A stretch of DNA of 45,940 nucleotides from positions 1 to 45,940 of the forward strand of contig JAWVFT010000028.1 of the NCBI GenBank assembly GCA_033855775.1. Direction: 5' to 3'. The notes below the pieces were generated by a model, which saw only the letters and a program-made list of their open reading frames with translations, was not told the origin of the DNA and ran no database searches. Numbering within the stretch: position 1 is the first letter of the stretch; each line of letters begins with the position of its first letter. The translations under genes were made by a program, and so were the position numbers. This DNA comes from DASVTR01 sp033855775 (GTDB lineage Bacteria > Acidobacteriota > Blastocatellia > Pyrinomonadales > Pyrinomonadaceae). Positions 24,051-32,543 of the stretch are shown piece by piece.

Positions 24051-24827
24051 CTATTCGTTGTTGCCGGAGCCTCCTTGCAGCAACACGTTGTTCTGCTGGT
24101 TGGCCGTCGTTTCGCCTGCCGCCGGAAGGGCACCGGGCTGCGAGTTGGTTGAACCGGGCAGCAATCCCATCTCCTGCTTGTAAGCGAGCAGCTTGTCCTG
24201 CAACTGCATGTCCATCGCCTCGCGTTCGATGTCCTGCATTTTAGAGTCAACTGAGGCTGCGCCGAGTTGCATCTTGGCTTCGGCTGCCGCGGCGCGGCGG
24301 TCAATCTTCTCGCGCATCTCGCCGAAGGTCGAAGCGTCGTCGCCGAGATTGAACGTCTCCATCGTTTGCGCCAACTGCTCTTGCAGCTTCGCCTGCTTCG
24401 ACTGATTTATCAGTTGCATCGCTTCAGCCGTGCGCTTCTGCATTTGCAGGACGTAGTTGTCGCGCGCCTTGAGCGCCTGTTTGGATGCGACGTTGGCGTG
24501 CTCAAGTTGCTGCGAAGTCTTTTGCAGGTCAACCTGCGCTTGTTGAAGCTGCCCGATGTAGGCCGTGGCGATGTCGTCGCGGCCCAGCTTGACGGAGGCT
24601 TTGATTTTCGAGTCGAGGTCAACGACCTGCTCTTCGAGCCGCTGTTTGCTGCGGGCCAACAATTTTTCGGTGGCCATCACCTGCGCGACGGAATTGTTCA
24701 ACTCCGGCACGCGGTCGCGCATGTCGCGGATGGTTTGCTGAAGAATGCGTTCGGGGTCTTCCGTGCTCTCCACAAGCCCGCCGAATACCGCGCGCAAAGA
24801 GCGCTTGATTCTGCTCCACAGTCCCAT
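24051..24827 (-). CDS. pspA: Phage-shock protein A / IM30 family protein
   Basis: A 258-aa ESCRT-III-like membrane-remodelling protein. The ATG at 24827 is chosen for GGAGG upstream and the conserved opening MGLWSRIKRSLRAVFGGLVE, an amphipathic helix that binds stressed membrane; then EDPERILQQTIRDM and a long coiled coil to about residue 200. The C-terminal 50 residues are flexible, with a Gly/Asn-rich end. The family forms large oligomers that protect or repair the inner membrane. No PspF-type regulator is nearby; the membrane coiled-coil gene just downstream is the only obvious partner. Confidence 0.93.
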   Translation of the reverse strand: MGLWSRIKRSLRAVFGGLVESTEDPERILQQTIRDMRDRVPELNNSVAQVMATEKLLARSKQRLEEQVVDLDSKIKASVKLGRDDIATAYIGQLQQAQVDLQKTSQQLEHANVASKQALKARDNYVLQMQKRTAEAMQLINQSKQAKLQEQLAQTMETFNLGDDASTFGEMREKIDRRAAAAEAKMQLGAASVDSKMQDIEREAMDMQLQDKLLAYKQEMGLLPGSTNSQPGALPAAGETTANQQNNVLLQGGSGNNE

Positions 24828-25211
24828 CGTCTCCAACCTCCGGCCAGCTAAGATTGTGCGCCGCGCGCCGCGGGCCGCAAGCCTGCTCAACCAAGCTTGC
24901 CCAGGGCCAGCCGCGCGCCGCTCATGTTCTACGTCGGTTCGCGTCCTCTAGTTGCATTTTCAAACCGCCGTTGAGTCGGAGTATAGCAGAAGCGAAAGAA
25001 GTGGGAAAAGGTGAAGCGGGAAACAGGCACAGATGCGAGACTGAAAAAGCGGAAACGCGCGGGCAAGCGAGCGACTCAAAGGCTGCGCGGCGTCAGGACA
25101 GGTGAAGTGACGACTAGTGAACGGGCACTCGCTCGTCGCGCTGGCCTTGCGCGTTAGAGCATTTGCCTTGCGTCGTTTTTCATCAATCGCTTCCGGCCAC
25201 TTGACTATGTT
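24828..25211. other. Intergenic region between purD and pspA
   Basis: About 380 bp without a gene. The part next to pspA is very GC-rich (GCGCGCCGCGGGCC type) and must hold its promoter; the rest is purine-rich on the plus strand. No clear purD terminator or promoter hexamers were found. Confidence 0.5.
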
Positions 25212-26492
25212 CTATTTTCCGATGTCGCGCCGGTAGTGCATGCCGTCCCAGTGAATGTCGCGGGCGGCTTCGTAGCAACGACCGAGGGCTTCGTCCAGCT
25301 TAAGGCCCGTCGCCGTCACGCCGAGCACGCGCCCGCCCGCCGTCAACCATTCATCGCTCTCGCCGCGCGCAGTCCCGGCATGAAAGATGCGCACGCCTTC
25401 ATGCTGCGAGGCTTGCTCAAGCCCTTCGATGCGCGCTCCGGTTTCCGGTCGCGCCGGATAACCGCGCGCGGCGAGGACGACGCAAGCCGAAGCCTCCGCG
25501 CTCCACTCAACAACCAGTCGTCCCAAACTCCCGCGCGCGATTGCCTCGCAGATGTCAACCAGACTCGTCTGCAAGCGAACGAGAATCGCCTGCGCTTCTG
25601 GGTCGCCGAAGCGCACGTTGTATTCCAGCACGCGCGGGCCGTCAGCCGTCAGCATCAACCCGACGAAGAGGACGCCGCGAAACGGAAGCCCTTCAGCCGC
25701 CGCGCCCGCGAGCGTCGGCTCGATGACTTCACGCGCGACTTGCTTCAGCGTCGCTTCGTCCAACACGCTCGCGTCCGTGACGACGCCCATGCCGCCGGTG
25801 TTCGGCCCCGTGTCATTTTCGCCGACGCGTTTATGGTCGCGCGCGGCGGGCATCAAGGCGTAGTCGCGCCCATCTGTGAAGAGCAACAGCGAAGCTTCGC
25901 GCCCGCTCAGGGCTTCTTCGATAATGATTCTTTGCGCGGCCAACATGCCGACCGCGGCCCCGCTCATCAAATCTTCAACAGCCGCGACGGCTTCCGTGCG
26001 AGAGCCCGCGACGACGACTCCCTTGCCCGCCGCCAGCCCGTCGGCCTTCACGACGACCGGCGCGTCGCTGTCGCCAAACTCGCCGCTCAACAGAATCTCT
26101 CGTCCCTCTTCGATTGAACCGGCGACTCTGTAACGCGCGGTCGGAATATTTTGACGGGCCATGAAATCTTTAGCGAAGGCTTTGCTCGATTCCAGCCGCG
26201 CCGCTTCCCTGCGCGCGCCCGCGACCAACAACCCGCGCCGCTCAAACTCGTCAACCAGGCCAGCGGCCAGCGGAGCCTCGCCGCCGACCACAGTTAAATC
26301 TATCCGCTCGTCTTCGGCAAAGCGGGCCAGCGTCGCAACGTCCGTCGCGCTTATCGCAACGCATTGCGCGTTCAAAGCGATGCCCGCGTTGCCGGGCGCG
26401 CAAATGATTTTGCAATCGGCAGTCGCCGTCCTGCTCAAGGCCCAACAGAGCGCGTGCTCGCGTCCGCCTGAGCCGATGACGAGAATTTTCAT
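25212..26492 (-). CDS. purD: Phosphoribosylamine-glycine ligase (GAR synthetase)
   Basis: A 426-aa ATP-grasp enzyme of purine synthesis that joins glycine to 5-phosphoribosylamine. Start MKILVIGSGGREHALCWAL is the family N-terminus; further motifs are CAPGNAGIA, VVGGEAPLAAGLVD, VVVKADGLAAGKGVVVA (ATP binding), ARDHKRVGENDTGPNTGGMG and EYNVRFGDPEAQ (metal binding). Complete and of normal length. It is a lone pur gene here. The leader lacks a strong ribosome site. About 110 bp upstream, on the other strand, lies the promoter of a separate transcript. Confidence 0.98.
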   Translation of the reverse strand: MKILVIGSGGREHALCWALSRTATADCKIICAPGNAGIALNAQCVAISATDVATLARFAEDERIDLTVVGGEAPLAAGLVDEFERRGLLVAGARREAARLESSKAFAKDFMARQNIPTARYRVAGSIEEGREILLSGEFGDSDAPVVVKADGLAAGKGVVVAGSRTEAVAAVEDLMSGAAVGMLAAQRIIIEEALSGREASLLLFTDGRDYALMPAARDHKRVGENDTGPNTGGMGVVTDASVLDEATLKQVAREVIEPTLAGAAAEGLPFRGVLFVGLMLTADGPRVLEYNVRFGDPEAQAILVRLQTSLVDICEAIARGSLGRLVVEWSAEASACVVLAARGYPARPETGARIEGLEQASQHEGVRIFHAGTARGESDEWLTAGGRVLGVTATGLKLDEALGRCYEAARDIHWDGMHYRRDIGK

Positions 26493-26603
26493 GTTCGTGA
26501 TGTCTCTCGAAAAGTCTCTGAAAGTAGTATGGAACGAAGTGGCCGGATGCTGTCATTTCGCGCTCGCTCTGTCAAGCGACAGACGAAAGTTGACGGTTTA
26601 CTC

Positions 26604-26630
26604 TTGACACATTTTCGTGAAGGTTATAAT
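26604..26630 (+). promoter_or_regulatory. Promoter candidate before the zinc-ribbon gene
   Basis: TTGACA (26604-26609) and TATAAT (26625-26630) are both perfect consensus hexamers; the spacer is 15 bp, two short of ideal. Transcription rightward would start near 26637. Confidence 0.6.
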
Positions 26631-26636
26631 TTCCAG

Positions 26637-26755
26637 ATTGCGGTTGTCACTCGCGGTTTAACCGCAAGACAGGCACGCGCGCCTGTCAGCTATTATGAGC
26701 ATGACTGGAAGCGCAAGCCAACAAGGCGCCGTCGGTCTGGTTGGCTTTTCGATTT
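26637..26755 (+). ncRNA. Candidate structured leader or small RNA with terminator
   Basis: Directly after the promoter come three perfect stem-loops: GCGGTT/AACCGC (26653-26665), GACAGGC/GCCTGTC (26668-26687) and AAGCCAAC/GTTGGCTT (26715-26747), the last followed by TTCGATTTTT, a typical intrinsic terminator. A transcript of about 120 nt would result, either a small RNA or a leader that controls read-through into the zinc-ribbon gene about 220 bp further on. No known riboswitch was recognised. Confidence 0.45.
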
Positions 26756-26976
26756 TTCTCAACTCATGCCCGCCTCGACGATAGAGTGCGGCAAGCCAGA
26801 GAGCTTTTCTTTTATCGCATCCCGACGAAAAGAAACGCCGAGCACGTCCGCGCCCCGACGCAATAGCAAAGGCGGCCACCTCGCTCGCCTATTTTAAATA
26901 TCGGCTGTAAGCCCTCTGAGCGTTGCCCCGCAGTTCCGCTCATCCGGGTCACTTATTTTCATGGGGAGAGACGAAC

Positions 26977-27339
26977 ATGGCAGACACACAGGTTACCAGC
27001 GGAGCAAACGGAAATTGGAGTCAGAGCGAGATGGAGTTTGATGATCGCAACATCAGGTGCATAGATTGCGGGGAAGATTTTATCTGGACGGCGGGCGAGC
27101 AGGTTTTCTTTCACGACAAGGGTTTGCAGAACGAGCCGAAGCGCTGCAAGCCATGCAAGCAAGCTAAGAATGAACGCCTCGCCGCTATCGCCGCCGCGCA
27201 GGCTTCCGGCGTTCGCCAGCGCATCGAAGTCTCCGTTCAATGCGCGCAGTGTGGACAACAAACGACAGTTCCCTTTTATCCATCGCAGGGCCGCCCCGTC
27301 TATTGCCGCTCCTGCTTCCTCGCAGGACGCGAAGCGTGA
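26977..27339 (+). CDS. Double zinc-ribbon protein
   Basis: A 120-aa protein with two zinc-binding modules. The first, RCIDCGEDFIWTAGEQVFFHDKG (about 28-50) with PKRCKPCK (about 55-62), fits the small zinc-ribbon family found beside stress and cold-shock genes. The second has CAQCGQQTTVPFYPSQGRPVYCRSCF (about 89-114), two CxxC pairs 17-18 residues apart. The N-terminus is polar. ATG at 26977 follows GGGGAGAG. Probably binds nucleic acid or a protein of the transcription/translation machinery; the family has no firm function. It may be governed by the structured leader upstream. Confidence 0.87.
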   Translation: MADTQVTSGANGNWSQSEMEFDDRNIRCIDCGEDFIWTAGEQVFFHDKGLQNEPKRCKPCKQAKNERLAAIAAAQASGVRQRIEVSVQCAQCGQQTTVPFYPSQGRPVYCRSCFLAGREA

Positions 27340-27343
27340 CGAA

Positions 27344-27405
27344 GGGCGGAAGGATGAAAGCGGAACTACTCAAGATTTGATAGTTTCGCCTTCATCCTTC
27401 CGCCC
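27344..27405. terminator. Long bidirectional hairpin between convergent genes
   Basis: Perfect 15-bp arms GGGCGGAAGGATGAA (27344-27358) and complement (27391-27405) are extended inward by GCG-AACTA/TAGTT-CGC. It lies between the zinc-ribbon stop (27339) and the APC transporter stop (27434) and can end both transcripts. Confidence 0.8.
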
Positions 27406-27433
27406 CGATTCCTCTGCCTGACAGCTTTAACTC

Positions 27434-29425
27434 TCAGCCGCCAACGTGAACGGTCGGTCGCTTCTGCGGGTCTTTCTCGGCCTGCCGCAAGACTTCGTGT
27501 GTGACGGGCGCGGTGTCGCCTTCGCCGAACGCGATGTACTTGAGCATGTAAGCGATTGGATTGCCCTCGCTCCAACCGAAGTAGACGTGCGGCAGTTTGC
27601 CCGTCTTGTTTCTCAGGTGCAGCAGGAAGGCGGCGATAGCGTTCGGCACCGCAGGGCTTTGCGTTCGCAGCACGCGGAAGCCGTCAACGTGTTCGCCGCA
27701 GACTTGCAGCACGCCGGAAAACTCCGAAGCATCGCCGGGGCTAACCTCGAAGAAGATAATCGGCTCATTGGGCGGAATGTGATTGTCGGCGCGCTTCTCC
27801 TGCTCCTTGTACTGATACTCGCTGGCATCGCCGCGGTCGCAGCGATTGGTGACGATGCGAATCGTGCCTTTGTTGGCTTCCTCGATAATCGCCTGCGCTG
27901 TGGCGTCCAACTCCACCTTCTCGACGCGCAACTCGGTCGAACGAGTGACGCGCGAAACAAGCGAGAAGAAGATAATCGCGCCGATGAAGAACGAGGCTAT
28001 CTTGATGCCTTCCGGTCGCTCGATGATGTTGACGATGGTCGTGTAAGCGAAGACCAGCGCGACCATCATGTAGGCCCACCAGTTTCCGCCCTTGCGCCAA
28101 GACGAAAGCGTGACGGCGACCGCCGCCGAACTCATCAAGACCAGCACGCCCGTCGCGTATGCGCCGCCCTGCGCGTCAACGTCCGCTTTGAAGATGAGGG
28201 TCACGGCGAAGGCTATGGCGAGATAGACGAGAACGAGCGGGCGCGTCGCTTTGGCCCAGTCGGGAGCCATCCCGTAACGCGGCAGATAACGCGGCACGAT
28301 GTTCAGCAGTCCGGCCATCGCCGACGCTCCCGCGAACCAGAGAATCGAAATCGTGCTTAAGTCGTAGGCCGTGCCGAACCACTCGCCCAGAAAATGATGC
28401 GCCAGATATGAGAGCGCGCGGCCATTGGCTGCGCCGCCGACTTGAAAGGCTTGGGGCGGAATCAACAGCGTCGTGATAAAGCTGCTGGCGATGAGAAAGA
28501 CGCTCATGATGAGAGCCGCCGTGCGGAGCAGCTTGCGCGTGTTGCGAACGCGCCCCGCCAACAACTCCTTCGGGTCAGTCTGCGGCCTGCGCCCGCTGCG
28601 CGTCGCGTGGATTGAGTCCCAATCCTTCGGGGTCAGTTTTTTGTCGCCCTCCACCAGGGGCATCACGGCGACTCCCGTTTCAAAACCGGAGAGGCCGAGC
28701 GCTAGCTTGGGAAAGAGCAACAGCGCCGCTCCAATCATCATCAGCGGATTGCCGTGCGACGCAAACAGCGCGTTCTTCCATTCGGGAATGGCCGAGGTAT
28801 GAGTCGCCAGTTGATAGAGGCCGACGCCCACGACGATGAGATTCAGGAACAGGTAGAGGCCGACGAGCAGGACGGCGATGCCGATGGCTTCCTTGAAGCC
28901 TTTCAGGAAGACCGCGCCGAGCACCGTTATCAAAAAGAGCGTGATGCCGATGGGATGTTTGAGGAAAGGAACGTGCGCGTCAACGAACGGATTCTCAATG
29001 ATGTGCGCGGTGGCGTCGGCAGCCGACAGCGTGATGGTGATGATAAAGTCTGTCGCCACGAATCCGAGCAGAACGAGGACGAACAGTTTGCCCTTCCACC
29101 GCGAGAGCAAATTTTCGAGCATCGAGATGGAGCCTTCGCCGTGCGGGCTTTCGGCGGCGACGCGATTGTAGATGGGCAGCGCGCCGAAGAGCGTTAGCAG
29201 CACCAGAATCATCGTCGCGATGGGCGAGAGAGCGCCCGCCGCCAGAAAGGCGATGCCGGGCTGGTAACCGAGCGTCGAGAAATAGTCAACGCCGGTCAGG
29301 CACATTACTTTCCACCAGGGATGCTGGTGATGCTGGTTCTCTTTTTCGTGCGGCCCTTCAGCTTCCTTGATGTCCCTGTAGAGCCAAAGTTTGAAACGTC
29401 GCCGCTGCTTTTTTTCAAGAATCAT
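27434..29425 (-). CDS. APC-superfamily permease with C-terminal soluble domain
   Basis: A 663-aa inner-membrane transporter with about 12 spans (about 40-495) and a cytoplasmic C-terminal domain of some 165 residues. The N-terminal part (HPWWKVMCLTGVDYFSTLGYQPGIAFLAAG) and ALPIYNRVAAESPHGEGSISMLE mark a group of the amino acid-polyamine-organocation superfamily, which also contains potassium importers. The C-terminal part (TIRIVTNRCDRGD, IIFFEVSPGD, GKLPHVYFGWSEGNP) has alternating strands and may be regulatory. Substrate cannot be assigned. A 190-nt leader with a hairpin precedes the gene. Confidence 0.85.
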   Translation of the reverse strand: MILEKKQRRRFKLWLYRDIKEAEGPHEKENQHHQHPWWKVMCLTGVDYFSTLGYQPGIAFLAAGALSPIATMILVLLTLFGALPIYNRVAAESPHGEGSISMLENLLSRWKGKLFVLVLLGFVATDFIITITLSAADATAHIIENPFVDAHVPFLKHPIGITLFLITVLGAVFLKGFKEAIGIAVLLVGLYLFLNLIVVGVGLYQLATHTSAIPEWKNALFASHGNPLMMIGAALLLFPKLALGLSGFETGVAVMPLVEGDKKLTPKDWDSIHATRSGRRPQTDPKELLAGRVRNTRKLLRTAALIMSVFLIASSFITTLLIPPQAFQVGGAANGRALSYLAHHFLGEWFGTAYDLSTISILWFAGASAMAGLLNIVPRYLPRYGMAPDWAKATRPLVLVYLAIAFAVTLIFKADVDAQGGAYATGVLVLMSSAAVAVTLSSWRKGGNWWAYMMVALVFAYTTIVNIIERPEGIKIASFFIGAIIFFSLVSRVTRSTELRVEKVELDATAQAIIEEANKGTIRIVTNRCDRGDASEYQYKEQEKRADNHIPPNEPIIFFEVSPGDASEFSGVLQVCGEHVDGFRVLRTQSPAVPNAIAAFLLHLRNKTGKLPHVYFGWSEGNPIAYMLKYIAFGEGDTAPVTHEVLRQAEKDPQKRPTVHVGG

Positions 29426-29506
29426 AGTGGTTATTCACAACTCACAAAACGAAGCTGCCGGCCTCAATTTTCGCCGAGGGGGAGCCAGAATTCCACTGCA
29501 AATAAA

Positions 29507-29546
29507 CAGACCACCGCGCCATGGGCCGAGAGCGGACGACGGTCTG
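29507..29546 (-). promoter_or_regulatory. Hairpin in the leader of the permease gene
   Basis: Arms CAGACC (29507-29512) and GGTCTG (29541-29546) with smaller inner pairings are followed on the minus strand by TTTATTT, about 80 bases before the permease start. This may be an attenuator; the evidence is limited to the stem and the U-rich run. Confidence 0.3.
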
Positions 29547-29632
29547 GCGTAAGCGTGTAGTGCCCGCACAATATATCACGATTCCGGCGCCAATATTGGA
29601 GATGTGAAACCCGAAATGGACGCAATTTAAAC

Positions 29633-29666
29633 AAAAAAGCGGGCGGGGCCTCCCACCGCCCCGCCC
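29633..29666 (-). terminator. Terminator of the matrixin gene
   Basis: Arms GGGCGGGG (29641-29648) and CCCCGCCC (29659-29666), then on the minus strand GCTTTTTTG. It is 136 bp past the matrixin stop, with no gene in between. Confidence 0.75.
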
Positions 29667-29801
29667 TAAGGCCACGAGTCCTCACCCCTCGCGACCACTT
29701 CGCTCACCGGGGAGGCGAGCGCGCCTCAATTATGCCTCACCGAAGCTAAACTTTCAACAAATTTTGGGCGCCGATTTTGCGCTCAAACGCGCGGGCGGGC
29801 G

Positions 29802-31613
29802 TCAGTCCAAGGTAGACGAATTTTGAGCGGGCGCGCTCCGCAGGCTTTCAACGTTTTTCGCGTCGCCGCCCTCGGTCGCGCTCAGAAAAGTTTCTCGATT
29901 GATAACTTGGACGGCGGCGCTCGTGGTCTTCTGTCCGTTCAAATAAACTTCGACGAGCATCCTTCCCGGCTCGGCATTGTTCGGAATCTGGAAGCCCAGT
30001 CGCGCGCCGTTCACCTCAGTCAGCGGAAGGTAAGCGGTCGCGCCCGAAGAGTAAATCAGGTTGACGCCCGCCGCGTTGTGCCGCGCGATGTTTGAGAGCA
30101 GAGCGATGTCTGATTGAGAGCCGCGAGCCGCCTGACTGTCAGGCGAGAAGCCCGCGCCGTAGAGAGCGACAAGGCTTCCGGCGACCAGCGTTGTGTCGTT
30201 TGTTCCGGTCGCATCAACGGGAGCGATTGAGAGCCGCGTCCGGTCTTCGGCAATCGTCTCCGCGCCTTCGATGGAGAGCGCGCCGACGATGCAGGCGACC
30301 TCGCCCGTGTTGGCGTTCAGGCGCACGGTGTAGTCGCCGCTCGGAGCGTTCGGGCTAATCGTTATCTCAAAGCTGATGACGGGCAGGCTTGAGCCGAAGT
30401 CCTGCTGCGCGAGGCTCGACGAATTGACGCTGATGAAGGGCGAGGCGAAGCTGATGCCGGTGGCGGAAATCTGGTTCAGGCTACAGCCTTCGCCGCCGAC
30501 GTAGAGCGTGTAGGCGCGGCCCGCGACGAGCGGAACGGCGATGGTCGAAAGCTGTTCGTTGATGCCGATGAAAGAAGGATTGAGCAGGACGGGCAAGCTT
30601 GAAAGCTGCGCGTTGTGGCGAACGGCTGCGCCCGCCAAGACCTTGACGCGCCCGATTTCCTGCGTGCGAAAAGGCGGCAATGGATTCACCGCCAGCCCCG
30701 CATACTGGCCGCGACCGGAAGCGATTTCCGAAGCCGGGACAACTCCGTCCAGGGCTTCAACCCAGAGACGATAGTATCCGGCGCTCAGTCCTTCGATTCG
30801 ATATGAGCCGTTGACGAGCGTGATATTGCTGGCGCTGAGTTTTCCCGTCTCAAGCTCTTCGGCCCAGACGTTGGCGCCGTAGGCGGGCGAGCCGCCAGCG
30901 TAAGCAATCGTGCCGGTAATCACGCCGCGCGATTTGTCGCTTTCTCCGGGCACGCCGTACAACGCGCGCACGCCCGCGCGGTCGTCTTCCGAGAGGGTGC
31001 GCGGCACGAACGCGGCCATCCGATAAAGCCCGTTCTTGCCTTGTCGCGGCTGCATCGTCGCGCCCGCGACGCCGGAGTGGTCGAGTCCGAGCAAGTGTCC
31101 GATTTCGTGCGTCAGCGTCGCTTCGAGGTCGTAGGTTCCGGGTGTGCCGTCGGTCGAAAACGGTTGCTGAGGATTGAGGGCGATGTCGGCTTCGGTAATC
31201 GTGCCGTTCTCCGTGTAGAAGATGCGTGTGCGCCCGCTGGCTTCGCTGCTCGCGCCGCTGAAGGGAGCGGTGTTCTCCGGCGTGTGCGCGATGGTGATAA
31301 GGCTGATGCCGTCGCCGCCGCCGGACGCGCTGATGGATTCGGCTTTCGACGTGGCTTCGACGAAGCGAATGTTAGCCGCCGCCGTCCAGTGGGCCAAGGC
31401 TCTGCGCGCGGCCCCGACGACATCGCTGCCCGGCTTGACGTTTGAAGGCGGCGCGAAGAGCGAAGACGAGAGCGTGACGGTGATGCTGCGTGTCGCCCAC
31501 TTGAGTTGAGTGGCGGGTGAACCTTCCGTGGATTGCAAGGTGTATGAACGCGCGGGGGCCGCCGACAAGAGAGTCGTCAGGACGAGAAAGAGGGCGGTCA
31601 GCAAGCGGCGCAT
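29802..31613 (-). CDS. Secreted matrixin-family metalloprotease
   Basis: A 603-aa exported zinc protease. Signal peptide 1-23 (RRLLTALFLVLTTLLSAAPARS). Catalytic domain about 35-220 with HEIGHLLGLDH (His169, Glu170, His173, His179) and the Met-turn TMQP at about 187, characteristic of matrixins (M10). Then a carboxypeptidase-regulatory-like beta domain (about 232-310), a second beta region, and a C-terminal module (about 475-580; GSLVALYGAGFS ... GARLGFQIPNNAEPG) resembling a C-terminal domain common in Acidobacteria secreted proteins. A role in extracellular protein degradation is likely. There is no strong ribosome site. Monocistronic judging by the downstream terminator. Confidence 0.92.
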   Translation of the reverse strand: MRRLLTALFLVLTTLLSAAPARSYTLQSTEGSPATQLKWATRSITVTLSSSLFAPPSNVKPGSDVVGAARRALAHWTAAANIRFVEATSKAESISASGGGDGISLITIAHTPENTAPFSGASSEASGRTRIFYTENGTITEADIALNPQQPFSTDGTPGTYDLEATLTHEIGHLLGLDHSGVAGATMQPRQGKNGLYRMAAFVPRTLSEDDRAGVRALYGVPGESDKSRGVITGTIAYAGGSPAYGANVWAEELETGKLSASNITLVNGSYRIEGLSAGYYRLWVEALDGVVPASEIASGRGQYAGLAVNPLPPFRTQEIGRVKVLAGAAVRHNAQLSSLPVLLNPSFIGINEQLSTIAVPLVAGRAYTLYVGGEGCSLNQISATGISFASPFISVNSSSLAQQDFGSSLPVISFEITISPNAPSGDYTVRLNANTGEVACIVGALSIEGAETIAEDRTRLSIAPVDATGTNDTTLVAGSLVALYGAGFSPDSQAARGSQSDIALLSNIARHNAAGVNLIYSSGATAYLPLTEVNGARLGFQIPNNAEPGRMLVEVYLNGQKTTSAAVQVINRETFLSATEGGDAKNVESLRSAPAQNSSTLD

Positions 31614-32036
31614 TCGGTTTTTCAGTTGACGGGAAAGGGAGCGGGAAGCCTGTCTGAGGGCTTCGATACATTTCGTTGTTATCAGAAAGTTTTGAGCAGC
31701 GAAAGCGCGTGTTCGATGACAGCCTGAGACTCTTCAAACGCTTCGGCCCGGCTCGCTGAATGTATAACACAGAATGGCGATTGCAGGCGATAGCCGGACG
31801 TTGATTTCAAGCGCGGCCCACGCGTTCGTCGAAAGAGGTTTGATTCCGCCGGGGCCGGTGAGAGCAGCATCTTTTTTGTCTGATGAAGACGCGGACGCCG
31901 AAGCGCGCTCGCGTGCTCTGTCAGGTTCGGCTTACAGTCAAACGCGCGGGCGAGCCAGAGGTCGCGCCCGCGCGAGTTTTGACGAAAGCCATGCTTGGCT
32001 CAATTGGCAGAAGCAAGGCTGGCGGAAGCAAGTTTG
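31614..32036. other. Intergenic region upstream of the matrixin gene
   Basis: About 420 bp between two leftward genes. Open frames here have no ribosome site and no recognisable product; no clear terminator or promoter hexamers. The segment next to 31613 must contain the matrixin promoter. Confidence 0.45.
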
Positions 32037-32378
32037 TTATCGCCGTTTTGACCTCGGCCTGCGCGAACCTCTGACCGGAGATTTGATGGCTGCGGCGGCA
32101 GCGGTTGAGCCGCCGGGAATGGCATTGGCGATAGCGGCGGCATCGTCGCCCAACTCGCCCGCGCTCACGCCACCGCTTTTGTGCGTTCCGCTCAGGTCTG
32201 CGAAAGCGACGATGACGAGCAAAGCCGTCACGCCGAGCGTGGCCAGCACGTACAGAATCGCGCTCTGTTCAAGGGAGATTAGTGAGATGGTCACAATCGC
32301 CAGCGCGGCGACCCAGATAAAAATTTTAAGACGACGACTCTGTGCGGCCCCGCGTCTCGTTGTTGGTCTTCGCTCCAT
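32037..32378 (-). CDS. Small two-span membrane protein
   Basis: A 113-aa protein: basic N-terminus (Arg-rich, 1-17), two hydrophobic spans (about 18-35 and 40-61), then a Gly/Ala-rich cytoplasmic-type tail and an Arg/Lys-rich end. GGAGAGAG precedes ATG. Not recognised. The positive charge at both ends predicts both termini inside. Confidence 0.7.
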   Translation of the reverse strand: MERRPTTRRGAAQSRRLKIFIWVAALAIVTISLISLEQSAILYVLATLGVTALLVIVAFADLSGTHKSGGVSAGELGDDAAAIANAIPGGSTAAAAAIKSPVRGSRRPRSKRR

Positions 32379-32543
32379 GTCTTCTCTCTCCGAAATAATG
32401 ACTGTCTAAAGAATCCGTTAATTTATCACAAGGCCGGTCGCGGTGGCGAACCGAGCCGGGGGACGCGGCGCAAATAATAAGAGGCTGGCTTTTGCGTCGG
32501 CCAACCTCTCAGAATGCAGGCAGAAGCGCGCGGCGGCTCGAAC

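Noticed and set aside
26529..26897. Plus-strand frame of 122 codons upstream of the zinc-ribbon gene
   Set aside because: It begins upstream of the promoter hexamers, crosses the hairpins and terminator, lacks a ribosome site and encodes no recognisable motif.
31985..32050. tRNA-like stretch GGCTCAATTGGCAG
   Set aside because: Only the D-arm-like segment is present; there is no T-arm GGTTCGA-type sequence and no acceptor stem.
31774..32409. Plus-strand frame of 211 codons
   Set aside because: Its second half is antisense to the two-span membrane protein gene, which has a good ribosome site and clear hydrophobic spans.
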